In this document: positions 50,648-58,667 of the stretch, piece after piece
How positions within the stretch are numbered: the first letter of the stretch is position 1
Layout: each line of letters begins with the position of its first letter
Source of the DNA: Candidatus Saccharicenans sp.
GTDB lineage: Bacteria; Acidobacteriota; Aminicenantia; Aminicenantales; Saccharicenantaceae
Direction: 5' to 3'
DNA length: 64,000 nt
Assembly: GCA_026414545.1 (NCBI GenBank)
Contig: JAOAIU010000074.1
Coordinates: forward strand, 1 to 64,000
Notes under the pieces: model-generated
What the model was told of the DNA's origin: nothing
Databases searched by the model: none
Seen by the model: only the letters and a program-made list of their open reading frames with translations
Made by a program: the position numbers and the translations under genes

Positions 50648-52204
50648 GTGGAAGACATTGCCCGCGGAGTCAGGTCCTTTACCATTGGCACTACCCTCAG
50701 TCGCCTCCTCGGCCTCGTCCGGGAGATGGTTTTTGCCCACCTGTTCGGCTCCAGTCGTTCCACCGACGCCTTCAACGCTGCTTTCCGCATTCCCAACCTG
50801 CTGCGCGACCTGTTTGCCGAGACCTCTCTATCGGCGGCCTTTGTCCCGGTACTGACCGAACAAAAAAAGCAGAGCAAGCCGCAGGAAAATCTGCTGGCTT
50901 CCAATATCTTCAATACCCTGCTGCTGGTGGTCGGGGTTCTGACCATCCTCGGCATGATTTTCAGCCGTCCGGTGGCCTCGCTGGTGGCCATGGGTTTCAG
51001 CCAGATTCCCGAAAAACTCAGCCTGACGGCCAGCCTGACCCTGATCACTTTTCCCTTTCTTCTTTTTGTTTCCCTGGCTGCCTGGGCCATGAGCTACCAC
51101 AACACCGAAGGTTCTTTCTTCGTTCCATCGGTGGCCCCGGCTTTTTTCAACGTCTTCTCCATAGCCGTCCCCCTGGCCATGTTTGGCTGGTATACCGCCC
51201 GCGGAGGCGACCCCATCTTCGGAGCTGCCATCGGAGTTACGGTTGGAGGCCTGATGCAGTTTCTCATCCAGGTTCCGGGCGTTTTTCGGCATGGCTACCG
51301 CTACCGTTTCTATCTGAACTGGCGCGACCCGCAGTTCCGCCGGGTCATGGCCCTGTTCGTCCCGGTGGCCATCGGCCTGGCCGGCTCCCGCATCAACGTT
51401 TTTGTCAACACCATCCTCGTTTCCTACCTGGCCGAACGTTCCATGACCTGGCTCAATTACGCTTACCGCATCATGCACTTGCCGCTCGGCCTGTTCGGTA
51501 TTGCTGTCGGCAGCGTGGCCCTGCCCCGTTTTTCGCGTCTGGTGCTTGAAAACAAGCCCGACGAGCTAAAGACCAGCCTGCTCGATTCGTTGAAGATGGT
51601 CTTTTTCCTGACCGTGCCTTCATCCGTCCTAATCGCCTTTTTTTCTTTTCCCCTGACCCGCCTCATCTACCAGCGCGGGCACTTTGGCCCTGATGACACG
51701 GCTGCCGTCAGCCAGGCCCTCATCCTCTATGTCCTGGGTATTCCTTTCATCTCAGCTCTGCGCAACGTGGCCTCGGTCTTTTATGCTCACCAAGATGCCC
51801 GAGCCCCGATGTATGCCAGCTTCGTGTCCATCGCCCTCAACGTCGTTCTGAACCTGGCCCTGATGAAACCGATCGGTTTCCTGGCCTTCCCGCTTTCAGC
51901 CTCGGTGGCCAGCGTGGCGAATATCTATGTCCTGGCCCGCTGGCTGCCCCGAAAGATCGGGCCAACCGATTTCAGCCCTATCTATGGCTATTTTCTGAAG
52001 CTGGCCCTGGTTTCAGCCGCGGCCGGGCTGGCCGGGATTTACGGCTTTAAGGCCCTGACTCCGCAGTTTGGTACTACCTTCTTTCCCGTTTTGGGCCTGA
52101 CTTTAATCTGCGGAGCAGCCTCATTGCTCATCTTCTATTTCGGCTGCCGCCTGTTGGGCATCCGGGAAGTTGATGCCTATCTCCGGCGCTTCCTGAGAAA
52201 ATAG
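50648..52204 (+). CDS. murJ: Lipid II flippase MurJ
   Basis: 518-residue inner-membrane protein of the MVF/MurJ family (about 14 helices) that moves lipid II to the outer face for peptidoglycan synthesis. Signatures are the N-terminal TLSRLLGLVREMVFAHLFG block, the DAFNAAFRIPNLLRDLFAE segment, and later RINVFVNTILVSYL and YRIMHLPLGLFGIAVG. The start is GTG 50648; an SD-like GAGAGG lies about 11 nt upstream. Transcribed toward the ICMT-like gene 73 nt downstream. Confidence 0.97.
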   Translation: MEDIARGVRSFTIGTTLSRLLGLVREMVFAHLFGSSRSTDAFNAAFRIPNLLRDLFAETSLSAAFVPVLTEQKKQSKPQENLLASNIFNTLLLVVGVLTILGMIFSRPVASLVAMGFSQIPEKLSLTASLTLITFPFLLFVSLAAWAMSYHNTEGSFFVPSVAPAFFNVFSIAVPLAMFGWYTARGGDPIFGAAIGVTVGGLMQFLIQVPGVFRHGYRYRFYLNWRDPQFRRVMALFVPVAIGLAGSRINVFVNTILVSYLAERSMTWLNYAYRIMHLPLGLFGIAVGSVALPRFSRLVLENKPDELKTSLLDSLKMVFFLTVPSSVLIAFFSFPLTRLIYQRGHFGPDDTAAVSQALILYVLGIPFISALRNVASVFYAHQDARAPMYASFVSIALNVVLNLALMKPIGFLAFPLSASVASVANIYVLARWLPRKIGPTDFSPIYGYFLKLALVSAAAGLAGIYGFKALTPQFGTTFFPVLGLTLICGAASLLIFYFGCRLLGIREVDAYLRRFLRK

Positions 52205-52277
52205 TAGGTCTGGAGAATCAAATTAAAATAAAAATAAAATAATCCAGCCAGATGGCAGGCTTCATGGGTCAGAGGGC

Positions 52278-52823
52278 ATGAGATACTTTTTCTGGGGAAT
52301 AGTTTTTTTCTGGTGGGCGATGGATTTTTACCTGCTGGTTTTCAAGCGGAATCACCAGCAGAAAGTGGCCGAAAAGAAAAGCAAATTCATCGTCACCCTG
52401 CTGATCTTTGCCGGTGTTCTTCTGGCTCTGGTTCCCGAAGGTTTCCGAGCTACCTATAGGCAAAGGGAATTCGGCGGCTTTCAGATCGCCGGGACTTTCG
52501 TCCTTCTGGCCGGAGTGGCCATCCGCTTCCTGTCCGTTCTAACTCTGGGTAAGCACTTTGCCCGCGACCTCGGCGTCCACCGGGAAAAAGAACTCGTAAC
52601 CTCTGGACTGTACCGCTGGATCAGACATCCCAGCTATACCGGAGAAATAATCTCCTTCCTGGGAGTGGGCCTGGTCTTTCAGCACTTTCCAGCCTCGCTC
52701 TTTATAACTCTTTTCCCGGTGGCGGCCTTTGTTTACCGGGCTATCGTCGAAGAAAAAATGTTGCTGGAAGAGTTCGGCAGTGAGTATGAAGAATATAGAA
52801 AAAGAACCCGAATGTTTATCTAA
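52278..52823 (+). CDS. Isoprenylcysteine carboxyl methyltransferase-family membrane protein
   Basis: 181-residue polytopic protein of the ICMT/PEMT-like family, 4-5 helices. The SAM-binding signature is seen as GLYRWIRHPSYTGEI, followed by the C-terminal EEKMLLEEFGSEYEEYRKRTRMF motif. Bacterial members methylate varied small or lipid substrates; the substrate here is unknown. It lies downstream of murJ on the same strand, and 275 nt upstream of an ArsR-type palindrome, so an arsenic link cannot be excluded but is not supported. Confidence 0.88.
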   Translation: MRYFFWGIVFFWWAMDFYLLVFKRNHQQKVAEKKSKFIVTLLIFAGVLLALVPEGFRATYRQREFGGFQIAGTFVLLAGVAIRFLSVLTLGKHFARDLGVHREKELVTSGLYRWIRHPSYTGEIISFLGVGLVFQHFPASLFITLFPVAAFVYRAIVEEKMLLEEFGSEYEEYRKRTRMFI

Positions 52824-53097
52824 CGGCCGGCCGGAGAGCCGGATTATTATTGGTTCTTAGCTGGCTTAAGCGAATCCTTCCAGGGTAAAGCCAGCCCGGG
52901 TCTTTTAGGTTGCCTTCTTGAAGAGTTCAGAGTTAATAGAAACAGCAACCGACGCGTTGTCCGGCTTGAATTTCATTTTCAGGAATGAGCAGCACAGTCA
53001 AAAGCCACGGTCTTAATCGCCTTTCAATTTTATTTAGTTTTGGCCGCTGTTAGCCGATACCATCCTTAAACTGCCGCAGCCAACATGTGCGGGATAA

Positions 53098-53121
53098 ATA
53101 TATGAATGGCTATTCATATAT
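53098..53121. promoter_or_regulatory. Orphan ArsR-type operator
   Basis: ATATATGAAT-N4-ATTCATATAT, with both 10-bp arms identical to those of the operator at 39771. Unlike the other two sites, no TTGAC-type -35 lies 17 nt from the TATGAA on either strand. Confidence 0.75.
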
Positions 53122-53186
53122 CGAGCTTAAAGCTATGGCCTTGGGTTTAGAATCACCCCTTCTCACTTTTCCTTCTCTCCGCAGTT

Positions 53187-53296
53187 AAGAAAATGGGGGA
53201 CGGGGTGGAGTCCCGGGCTTAGCCCGCAGTTTCCGGGGCCGTCATCCGGCCGGCTCCGCTGCTGCTCCGGGGCACTACCGCGTCCCCCATTTTCTT
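53187..53296. repeat. 110-bp inverted-repeat element
   Basis: Perfect 16-bp terminal arms AAGAAAATGGGGGACG (53187-53202) and its reverse complement (53281-53296) enclose a 78-bp GC-rich core with further hairpins (GGGCTTAGCCC; GGCCG around GTCATCC). The core shares TCCGGGGC/CGTCATCC with 31175-31218. It may be a MITE- or REP-like unit; no target duplication was recognised. Confidence 0.65.
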
Positions 53297-53382
53297 TACC
53301 TGGCTGTTGCTTTTAAGGCCGGGATTTAATCTGTTCCCCAACCAGGATTTTGGCAATTTCCGGTGCATGCTTGCTCCCGCTT

Positions 53383-53541
53383 TTACCCGACTAGATGCGA
53401 GAAAACGGAAACTGATTCCACCACGGGTCTGGTGGCCAGCAGAATCTTGTCCACCGTCAGGCCGCTGGCAATCAGGCCAAAGATAGCTGCCGAGATTACC
53501 ACAGCCGCCATCAGCGTTACCAACTTTGTTCCGAATTTCAT
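53383..53541 (-). CDS. Small single-pass membrane protein (52 aa)
   Basis: ORF starting at ATG 53541 with AAGGAG 8 nt upstream, a clear ribosome site. The peptide MKFGTKLVTLMAAVVISAAI has a basic start and one hydrophobic helix (about 7-27), then a short polar tail. It could be a membrane-anchored small protein or a secreted peptide; the family is unknown. It is divergent from the two-component system genes, whose output it might be, but this is only positional. Confidence 0.55.
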   Translation of the reverse strand: MKFGTKLVTLMAAVVISAAIFGLIASGLTVDKILLATRPVVESVSVFSHLVG

Positions 53542-53714
53542 GTCTGTTCTCCTTTCATTCCGTTCAGGTCTTGTTTTCATGACCTTCATAGATTAAGACG
53601 CAGGCCGGGGAGAAAAGGTTCCTCTTTAATTAAAGAAATCATAAGAAAAAGAATAGAAAGAAACGAGATACATCACCCTTAATAATGGTTATTCATTGAG
53701 CAAAATTAACATCT

Positions 53715-53823
53715 ATCAAAATCATTTGATAAAAATCTTGACAGGATAAAAAAGTCACCTGGTTCATGCTTTCCTTTTCTGTTTTGTTCATAACTTCTAA
53801 TCTCGGCTCAATTTGCCTATAAT
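53715..53823 (+). promoter_or_regulatory. Regulatory region of the two-component system
   Basis: ATCAAA-ATCA-TTTGAT palindrome at 53715-53730, TTGACA at 53738-53743 with no matching -10, and TATAAT at 53818-53823 ending 8 nt before the response-regulator ATG. No SD precedes that ATG, so the mRNA may be leaderless. Confidence 0.5.
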
Positions 53824-53831
53824 TAAATCAA

Positions 53832-54500
53832 ATGAGAATATTGGTGATCGAGGACGAACGCAAGATTGCGGAATTTATCCGTCGCGGTCTGAAAGAAGAA
53901 GGTTATAGCGTGGATGTGGCCTATGATGGCGAGCAGGGCTACAGGTTAGCCCGGATTAATGAATATGACCTGATTATCCTGGACCTGATGCTACCCGGGC
54001 TCAATGGATTGGAAATCTGTCGCCAACTCAGGCAGGATAAGCTAACCGTGCCGATTCTGATCTTGACCGTCAAGGATTCTGTCCAGGACAAGGTAACCGG
54101 ACTCGATTCCGGAGCCAACGATTATTTGACTAAGCCTTTTGCTTTTGAGGAGTTGTTGGCCCGCTGCCGGGCGCTTCTCCGGGGTTATGGGGTCAGCGAA
54201 CCAACCAGGCTCAGGGTGGCTGACCTGGAACTTGACCTGTTAACGCGCCGAGTTACCCGGGCGGGCCAGGAAATTAGTCTTACTCAAAAAGAAAACAGTT
54301 TACTGGAATATTTGATGCGCAACGCCGGTCGGGTAGTTACCAGAACCATGATAGCCGAACATGTCTGGGACATGAACTTTGATTCTTTTACCAACGTTAT
54401 CGAGGTTTACATCAACCGGCTCCGAAATAAGATTGACCGGGGTTTCAATCGGCCGCTAATCCACACTATAAGGGGACGGGGCTATATCTTGAAAGAATAA
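53832..54500 (+). CDS. OmpR/PhoB-family response regulator
   Basis: 222-residue DNA-binding response regulator. Receiver domain (1-120) with acidic pocket ED at 7-8, phospho-acceptor Asp51 in LIILDLMLPG and the KPF motif with the conserved Lys near 101; C-terminal winged helix (about 128-222) ending in HTIRGRGYILKE. Closest in feel to CusR/CopR-type regulators. The sensor kinase gene follows after 54 nt, so the two are cotranscribed. The signal is not known. Confidence 0.95.
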   Translation: MRILVIEDERKIAEFIRRGLKEEGYSVDVAYDGEQGYRLARINEYDLIILDLMLPGLNGLEICRQLRQDKLTVPILILTVKDSVQDKVTGLDSGANDYLTKPFAFEELLARCRALLRGYGVSEPTRLRVADLELDLLTRRVTRAGQEISLTQKENSLLEYLMRNAGRVVTRTMIAEHVWDMNFDSFTNVIEVYINRLRNKIDRGFNRPLIHTIRGRGYILKE

Positions 54501-54554
54501 ATAAATTAAACAGGAGGGCCTAATTCTGACCATAAGGCCCGGGTCAAAAATGAC

Positions 54555-56051
54555 ATGAAGAGATTGATTCCGGCCTCCTTCCGAACCAGAATTATCATTC
54601 TCTACACCGTGGTTTTTTCTTTGAGCCTGATCATTTTCGGCTTCTATCTTTATCAGGATTTTGGCCGCCGTCTGAACAGGAATTTAGAAGATCTTTTGCT
54701 GAGCCGGGCTGATGGAGTGGTCGATTCGATCGAGAATTTCTGGGAAAGAGAAAAAATAGAGGCAGCCAGTCGAGGCTCCATAGTGAAGGAAATTGATAAG
54801 CTCGAGGTTGCAGAATTTAAGGCCATGGCTCAGAAATGGGCTGAAGTCCGGTCAAAAGACCCTCTCCTCTTTAACATTGTGGTTACGATATTTGACCGAA
54901 ACGGGAACGAAGTTGCTACCTCTAAAACTCTGGCCAGAGCCATTCCCCTGCAGAGCGATATTCTGAAAAGTGTTCTCCAGGGCCAGAGTCGTTTGGATAA
55001 TCTTGAAGTTGAAATGACCCAGGGGCGGCTGACTCCTTTCCGGGCACTGACTTTTCCGGCCATGATAGACGGCCGAATCAGCTATCTGGTAAGGGTGATG
55101 ACCCCGCTGACTTCCTTGCAGTCAACCATGAGAGAACTGAGGCTAATATTATTTCTAATAATGCCTCTGGCCGTTTTCTTTAGCGGTCTGTCGGCCTGGT
55201 TTCTGGCCTGGACGACCTTGAAGCCAATAAGAAATATAATCGATACCGCGCGTCTGATCAGCGCTGAAAATCTGAAGACCAGGCTGGCTCTCTCTGAAAA
55301 GAAAGATGAGATTGGTCTTTTAGCTGAGACTTTTAATGAGATGATGGACCGTCTGGACAGAACTTTTACTGCCCAAAAGCAATTTATAGAAAATTTTTCG
55401 CACGAGATTAAAACCCCCCTGGCCGTCATTAAAGGAGAACTGGAGGTCACGCTAAAGAAAATTCGGTCGGTTCAAGAATACGAATCAACCCTCCACAGCA
55501 GTCTGGAAGAGATCGATAGGATAATCAGGGTGGTGGATGACCTGCTGACTCTGGCCCGTCTGGAAGCTGAGGATATGACTGCTTCCACCAGGAGTTTTAA
55601 CCTGGGCCTTCTGGTACAGGAAGTAGTGGCAGAAATGGATATTCTGGCCCGGACTAAAAAATTACAAATATGTGTCCAGAATAAATCTGATCCTTTGATC
55701 TCTGGCGACCGGGATAAGCTCAAAAGGGTTTTTGTTAATCTTCTGGACAATGCCATAAAGTTTACTCCGGCTGGTGGAAAGGTTGAGGTCCTGGTGGAGA
55801 AAGAAGTTGGCCTGGCCAAAGTCCGGGTGGCTGATACCGGTCCGGGAATGAACCAGGAACAGCTGGCCCGAATTTTTGACCGGTTTTATCGAGGCAACAG
55901 AGAGAATTCACCGCCGGGTTCAGGACTTGGTTTGAGCATTGTTAAGTCAATTGTTGAAGCTCATAAAGGGAGAATTGAGGTCTGTAGTACCCTTGGCCAA
56001 GGGTCGGTGTTTACCGTCTTTCTTCCGCTTGCAACTTCAGAACTGAATTAA
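54555..56051 (+). CDS. Sensor histidine kinase with HAMP domain
   Basis: 498-residue inner-membrane kinase. TM1 (about 14-34), a periplasmic sensor region of about 160 residues, TM2 (about 196-216), HAMP (about 218-270), HisKA with the phospho-accepting His in FSHEIKTPLAV, and a HATPase domain with the N-box VNLLDNAIKFTP, G1 DTGPGM and G2 GSGLGLSIV motifs. CusS-like order. Partner of the preceding response regulator. Its sensory domain has no motif I can tie to a ligand. Confidence 0.95.
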   Translation: MKRLIPASFRTRIIILYTVVFSLSLIIFGFYLYQDFGRRLNRNLEDLLLSRADGVVDSIENFWEREKIEAASRGSIVKEIDKLEVAEFKAMAQKWAEVRSKDPLLFNIVVTIFDRNGNEVATSKTLARAIPLQSDILKSVLQGQSRLDNLEVEMTQGRLTPFRALTFPAMIDGRISYLVRVMTPLTSLQSTMRELRLILFLIMPLAVFFSGLSAWFLAWTTLKPIRNIIDTARLISAENLKTRLALSEKKDEIGLLAETFNEMMDRLDRTFTAQKQFIENFSHEIKTPLAVIKGELEVTLKKIRSVQEYESTLHSSLEEIDRIIRVVDDLLTLARLEAEDMTASTRSFNLGLLVQEVVAEMDILARTKKLQICVQNKSDPLISGDRDKLKRVFVNLLDNAIKFTPAGGKVEVLVEKEVGLAKVRVADTGPGMNQEQLARIFDRFYRGNRENSPPGSGLGLSIVKSIVEAHKGRIEVCSTLGQGSVFTVFLPLATSELN

Positions 56052-56275
56052 GCTGGGCGGGGCCCATTGGAATTTTCTACTGATATTTGAGCGGTTCAAG
56101 TATTTTCTGGGTTGGCGCCTTTGTCGCCCGAGTCAGCAATTAAGGCTTATTCAAAAAACAGAAGTTGTTCCCCTTAGCCGGTTTTATGACCTCTTTAACA
56201 TTAATAAATTTTAATCTTCATTTAATTTTTCTGTAATGTGCTCTGGGTTAAATTTAGAGCGAAAGGAGGACGCAG

Positions 56276-56629
56276 ATGAAAAAACTAACCGTCCTTTTAA
56301 GCCTTTTCTTGATTGTCGGTTTGGTTTCTTTGAGCTATGCTCAGCAGAAGGCAGCCACTCCGCCTGCCACCCAGACCAAGACTTTTACCGGCACCATCAG
56401 CAAAGTAACTCCTGCTGATCCCAACAAAAAGACTCCCGCTCAAATTGCAGCTGTCGGTCCAGACCAGAAAGAAATTACCTTTCACCTCGGTCGGAATGCT
56501 GTCCTTACCGGAGCGGATAATAAGCCCATTACCCTGGACAAATTAACTTCCGGCACCAAAGTCGAGATCAAGTACTATGCCAGCAAGGGTGGCGTCAACA
56601 TCGCCCGTTCCATCAAGATTGTATCCTGA
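56276..56629 (+). CDS. Small periplasmic beta-rich protein
   Basis: 117 residues with a textbook Sec signal (MKKLTVLLSLFLIVGLVSLS, cleavage after SYA). The mature part carries TFTGTISKVTPADPN, EITFHLGRNAVLTG and TKVEIKYYASKGG, the OB-like pattern of small DUF5666-type secreted proteins, though I am not sure of that family. SD AAGGAGG. It is followed by a GC-rich hairpin and stands alone downstream of the two-component genes, perhaps one of their targets. Confidence 0.7.
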   Translation: MKKLTVLLSLFLIVGLVSLSYAQQKAATPPATQTKTFTGTISKVTPADPNKKTPAQIAAVGPDQKEITFHLGRNAVLTGADNKPITLDKLTSGTKVEIKYYASKGGVNIARSIKIVS

Positions 56630-56642
56630 GCTTTGAAGCTGA

Positions 56643-56667
56643 GGGGAGGCATTCAACCTGCCTCCCC
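56643..56667 (+). terminator. Probable terminator hairpin
   Basis: GGGGAGGC (56643-56650), 9-nt loop, GCCTCCCC (56660-56667), perfect 8-bp stem; the T-run is weak (TTC). Confidence 0.55.
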
Positions 56668-56690
56668 TTCGCCTGACCCAAATCCAGCCC

Positions 56691-57824
56691 ATGCCCAAAT
56701 TAGCTATCGTCTCGGAATATTTTTATCCTTTGCTCGGGGGTATCACTGAAAATGTGTACAACACCGCCCTGAGATTGTCAGAAAGAGGGTGGGAGGTGAC
56801 CATCATAACTTCCCGGGTAAGCGGGGATGAAGTTATGATTCCTCATAAGCCCCATCGCCCTGAGCCTCCAGAACTAACAATCCATCGCCTGGGTTGGAGT
56901 GCCCCCGTTTATTCCAACGGTTCCTGGGGCCGATTTACAGTGGGTCTGGATCTGGTTTCCAGGTTGAAAGACATTCTGCATCGGGAGAAATTTGACCTCA
57001 TCCATATTCATTCCCCTTTGGTTCCCACTCTTCCTTATCTTTCTCTGCTCTTAGCCAAGAGCCCGGCGGTCGGGACATTTCACACCTATTTCGAGGGCAA
57101 TATTTTCTACAGCTTATTTAAGGCCAGGCTCCAAACCGACCTCAAGAAACTTAGCCGGCAAATCTTTGTCAGCCAGAGTTGCGTCAAGCCTCTGGCCAGG
57201 TATTTTGAGTTAGAACCGGTCATTTTGCCTAACGGCGTTGATACTGACGAGTTTTCTCCTGAAGCGCCACGGCTGCCGAAGTTTGGTCAAGATAAACTAA
57301 ACCTGCTGTTTGTCGGTCGCTTTGATCCCAGAAACGGGCTCGGGGTAATGCTTGAGGCTTTCAAGTTGATCAAGGCTAAGTTCAAAGAGGTTCGCTTGAT
57401 AGTGGTCGGCGGCCCGCTTAAAAATAGATATCTCAAAATGATTCCGCCAGATATCCGGGAAGATGTCTTCTTTGAAGGGCCGGTTCTGAGGGAGCGACCC
57501 AGCTATTATGCGACGTGTGATATCTTCTGCTCTCCAGTAGATAAGGCTTCCTTTGGCATTACCCTGCTTGAAGCCATGGCTGCGGGCAGACCAATCGTGG
57601 CCACCGAAAATGTCGGCTATAACGAGTTGCTTGGGCCAGAGGAAAGTGTGGTTGTGTCCCGGAAATCCCCCCAGGCTTTAGCCAATGCTGTCTTGAGTTT
57701 GCTTCGGGATGAGACCCTTAGGAGGAAGATGGGGCTAGCTGGCCGGGAAAAAGCCCTGAGGTACTCCTGGGATAAAATTGTCCCTGAGCTGGAGAAGATT
57801 TATCTTGAGGTGCTCGGCACTTGA
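56691..57824 (+). CDS. GT4 glycosyltransferase (PimA-like)
   Basis: 377-residue GT-B glycosyltransferase of family GT4, acting at the cytosolic membrane face. EYFYPLLGGITENVYNTALRL at the N-terminus, LPNGVDTDEFSP, LLFVGRFDPRNGLGVMLEA for the nucleotide-sugar domain, and FGITLLEAMAAGRPIVA with the EX7E-type Glu pair. The pattern is close to phosphatidyl-inositol mannosyltransferase-like enzymes, so a lipid acceptor is likely. No SD is seen. Its stop overlaps the deacetylase start by one base, with a flippase-like gene after that. Confidence 0.92.
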   Translation: MPKLAIVSEYFYPLLGGITENVYNTALRLSERGWEVTIITSRVSGDEVMIPHKPHRPEPPELTIHRLGWSAPVYSNGSWGRFTVGLDLVSRLKDILHREKFDLIHIHSPLVPTLPYLSLLLAKSPAVGTFHTYFEGNIFYSLFKARLQTDLKKLSRQIFVSQSCVKPLARYFELEPVILPNGVDTDEFSPEAPRLPKFGQDKLNLLFVGRFDPRNGLGVMLEAFKLIKAKFKEVRLIVVGGPLKNRYLKMIPPDIREDVFFEGPVLRERPSYYATCDIFCSPVDKASFGITLLEAMAAGRPIVATENVGYNELLGPEESVVVSRKSPQALANAVLSLLRDETLRRKMGLAGREKALRYSWDKIVPELEKIYLEVLGT

Positions 57825-58663
57825 TGAAGCTTAAAATTGCTCTGGTCTTTAGCCTGGCCTCCTTTTTTTTATCTCTCATAGTCTTTTTAACATTAAGTGC
57901 TCTTTTCCCGAGCTGGGATCTGTCTTTCTGGTCGGGCCTCCTTATATTCCTTGTTCTTGAGATGCTAATTCTTAGCGGCGTTTTTGACCCTAAGTCACCG
58001 CTTTTTGGGTCGGTCTTCTGGCGTGGGTCAAAAAAATATCCTGTCCTGGCGCTGACTTTTGATGATGGGCCAAGCGAGCCATATACTTCAGAGATTCTGG
58101 AAATACTAAGAAAATATCAGATTCCAGCCACCTTTTTTGTTCTCGGGAAAAAAATTGAGCTCTACCCTCAGGCCATAAAAAAAATAGCCGCAGCCGGGCA
58201 GGAAATCGGAAACCATGGATATAGCCACCAGTTGCTTCCTCTCAAATCTCCTGGGAAGGTAGTTAAAGAAATAAGAAGAACAGAGGAGCTGGTTTTTTCT
58301 GCTACCGGCCAGAGGCCCCGGCTCTTCCGGGCTCCTCATGGTTTTAAGAGCCCCTGGCTGGTAAGAGCGGTCAGAAAAGCAGGCTACAGGCCGGTGGCCT
58401 GGACCTGTGGTGTCTGGGATACAGACCGTCCAGGCGAAAAGACAATTATTCAGCGGAGCCTTAAGGGATTTCAGAATGGGGCTATCCTTCTTTTCCATGA
58501 CGGTCGTGGCCTGGAGGCGAAACCTGATTGCAGTCAATTGGTTAAGGCTCTTCCGGCAATAATAGAAGAGGCGCTTGGTCAGGGCTACAAGTTTATGACC
58601 GTTTCAGAGCTTATGGCTGTCGGTCGAGATACGATTAAGAAGGTAGACGCTGTAACCAATTAA
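57824..58663 (+). CDS. Membrane-anchored polysaccharide deacetylase
   Basis: 279-residue carbohydrate esterase 4/NodB-fold protein. Two hydrophobic segments at the N-terminus (about 5-55) anchor it; the NodB domain follows with TFDDGP (catalytic Asp plus metal Asp), the HGYSH metal-binding H-x3-H, RLFRAPHG, and a late LLFHDG motif with the catalytic His. It would remove N-acetyl groups from a glycan or glycolipid outside the cytoplasm. The ATG at 57824 shares a base with the upstream stop, so it is coupled to the GT4 gene. Confidence 0.92.
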   Translation: MKLKIALVFSLASFFLSLIVFLTLSALFPSWDLSFWSGLLIFLVLEMLILSGVFDPKSPLFGSVFWRGSKKYPVLALTFDDGPSEPYTSEILEILRKYQIPATFFVLGKKIELYPQAIKKIAAAGQEIGNHGYSHQLLPLKSPGKVVKEIRRTEELVFSATGQRPRLFRAPHGFKSPWLVRAVRKAGYRPVAWTCGVWDTDRPGEKTIIQRSLKGFQNGAILLFHDGRGLEAKPDCSQLVKALPAIIEEALGQGYKFMTVSELMAVGRDTIKKVDAVTN

Positions 58664-58667
58664 CTCC

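Larger units (their letters stand above)
52824..53382. other. Gene-poor region holding an ArsR-type operator and an inverted-repeat element
   Basis: 559 bases without an annotated gene. Just after the ICMT stop is a CCGGC/GCCGG hairpin. The ArsR-type palindrome (53098) and the 110-bp inverted repeat (53187) are listed separately. A 28-codon ORF (ATG 53102) begins inside the palindrome but has no SD and is not claimed. Confidence 0.5.
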
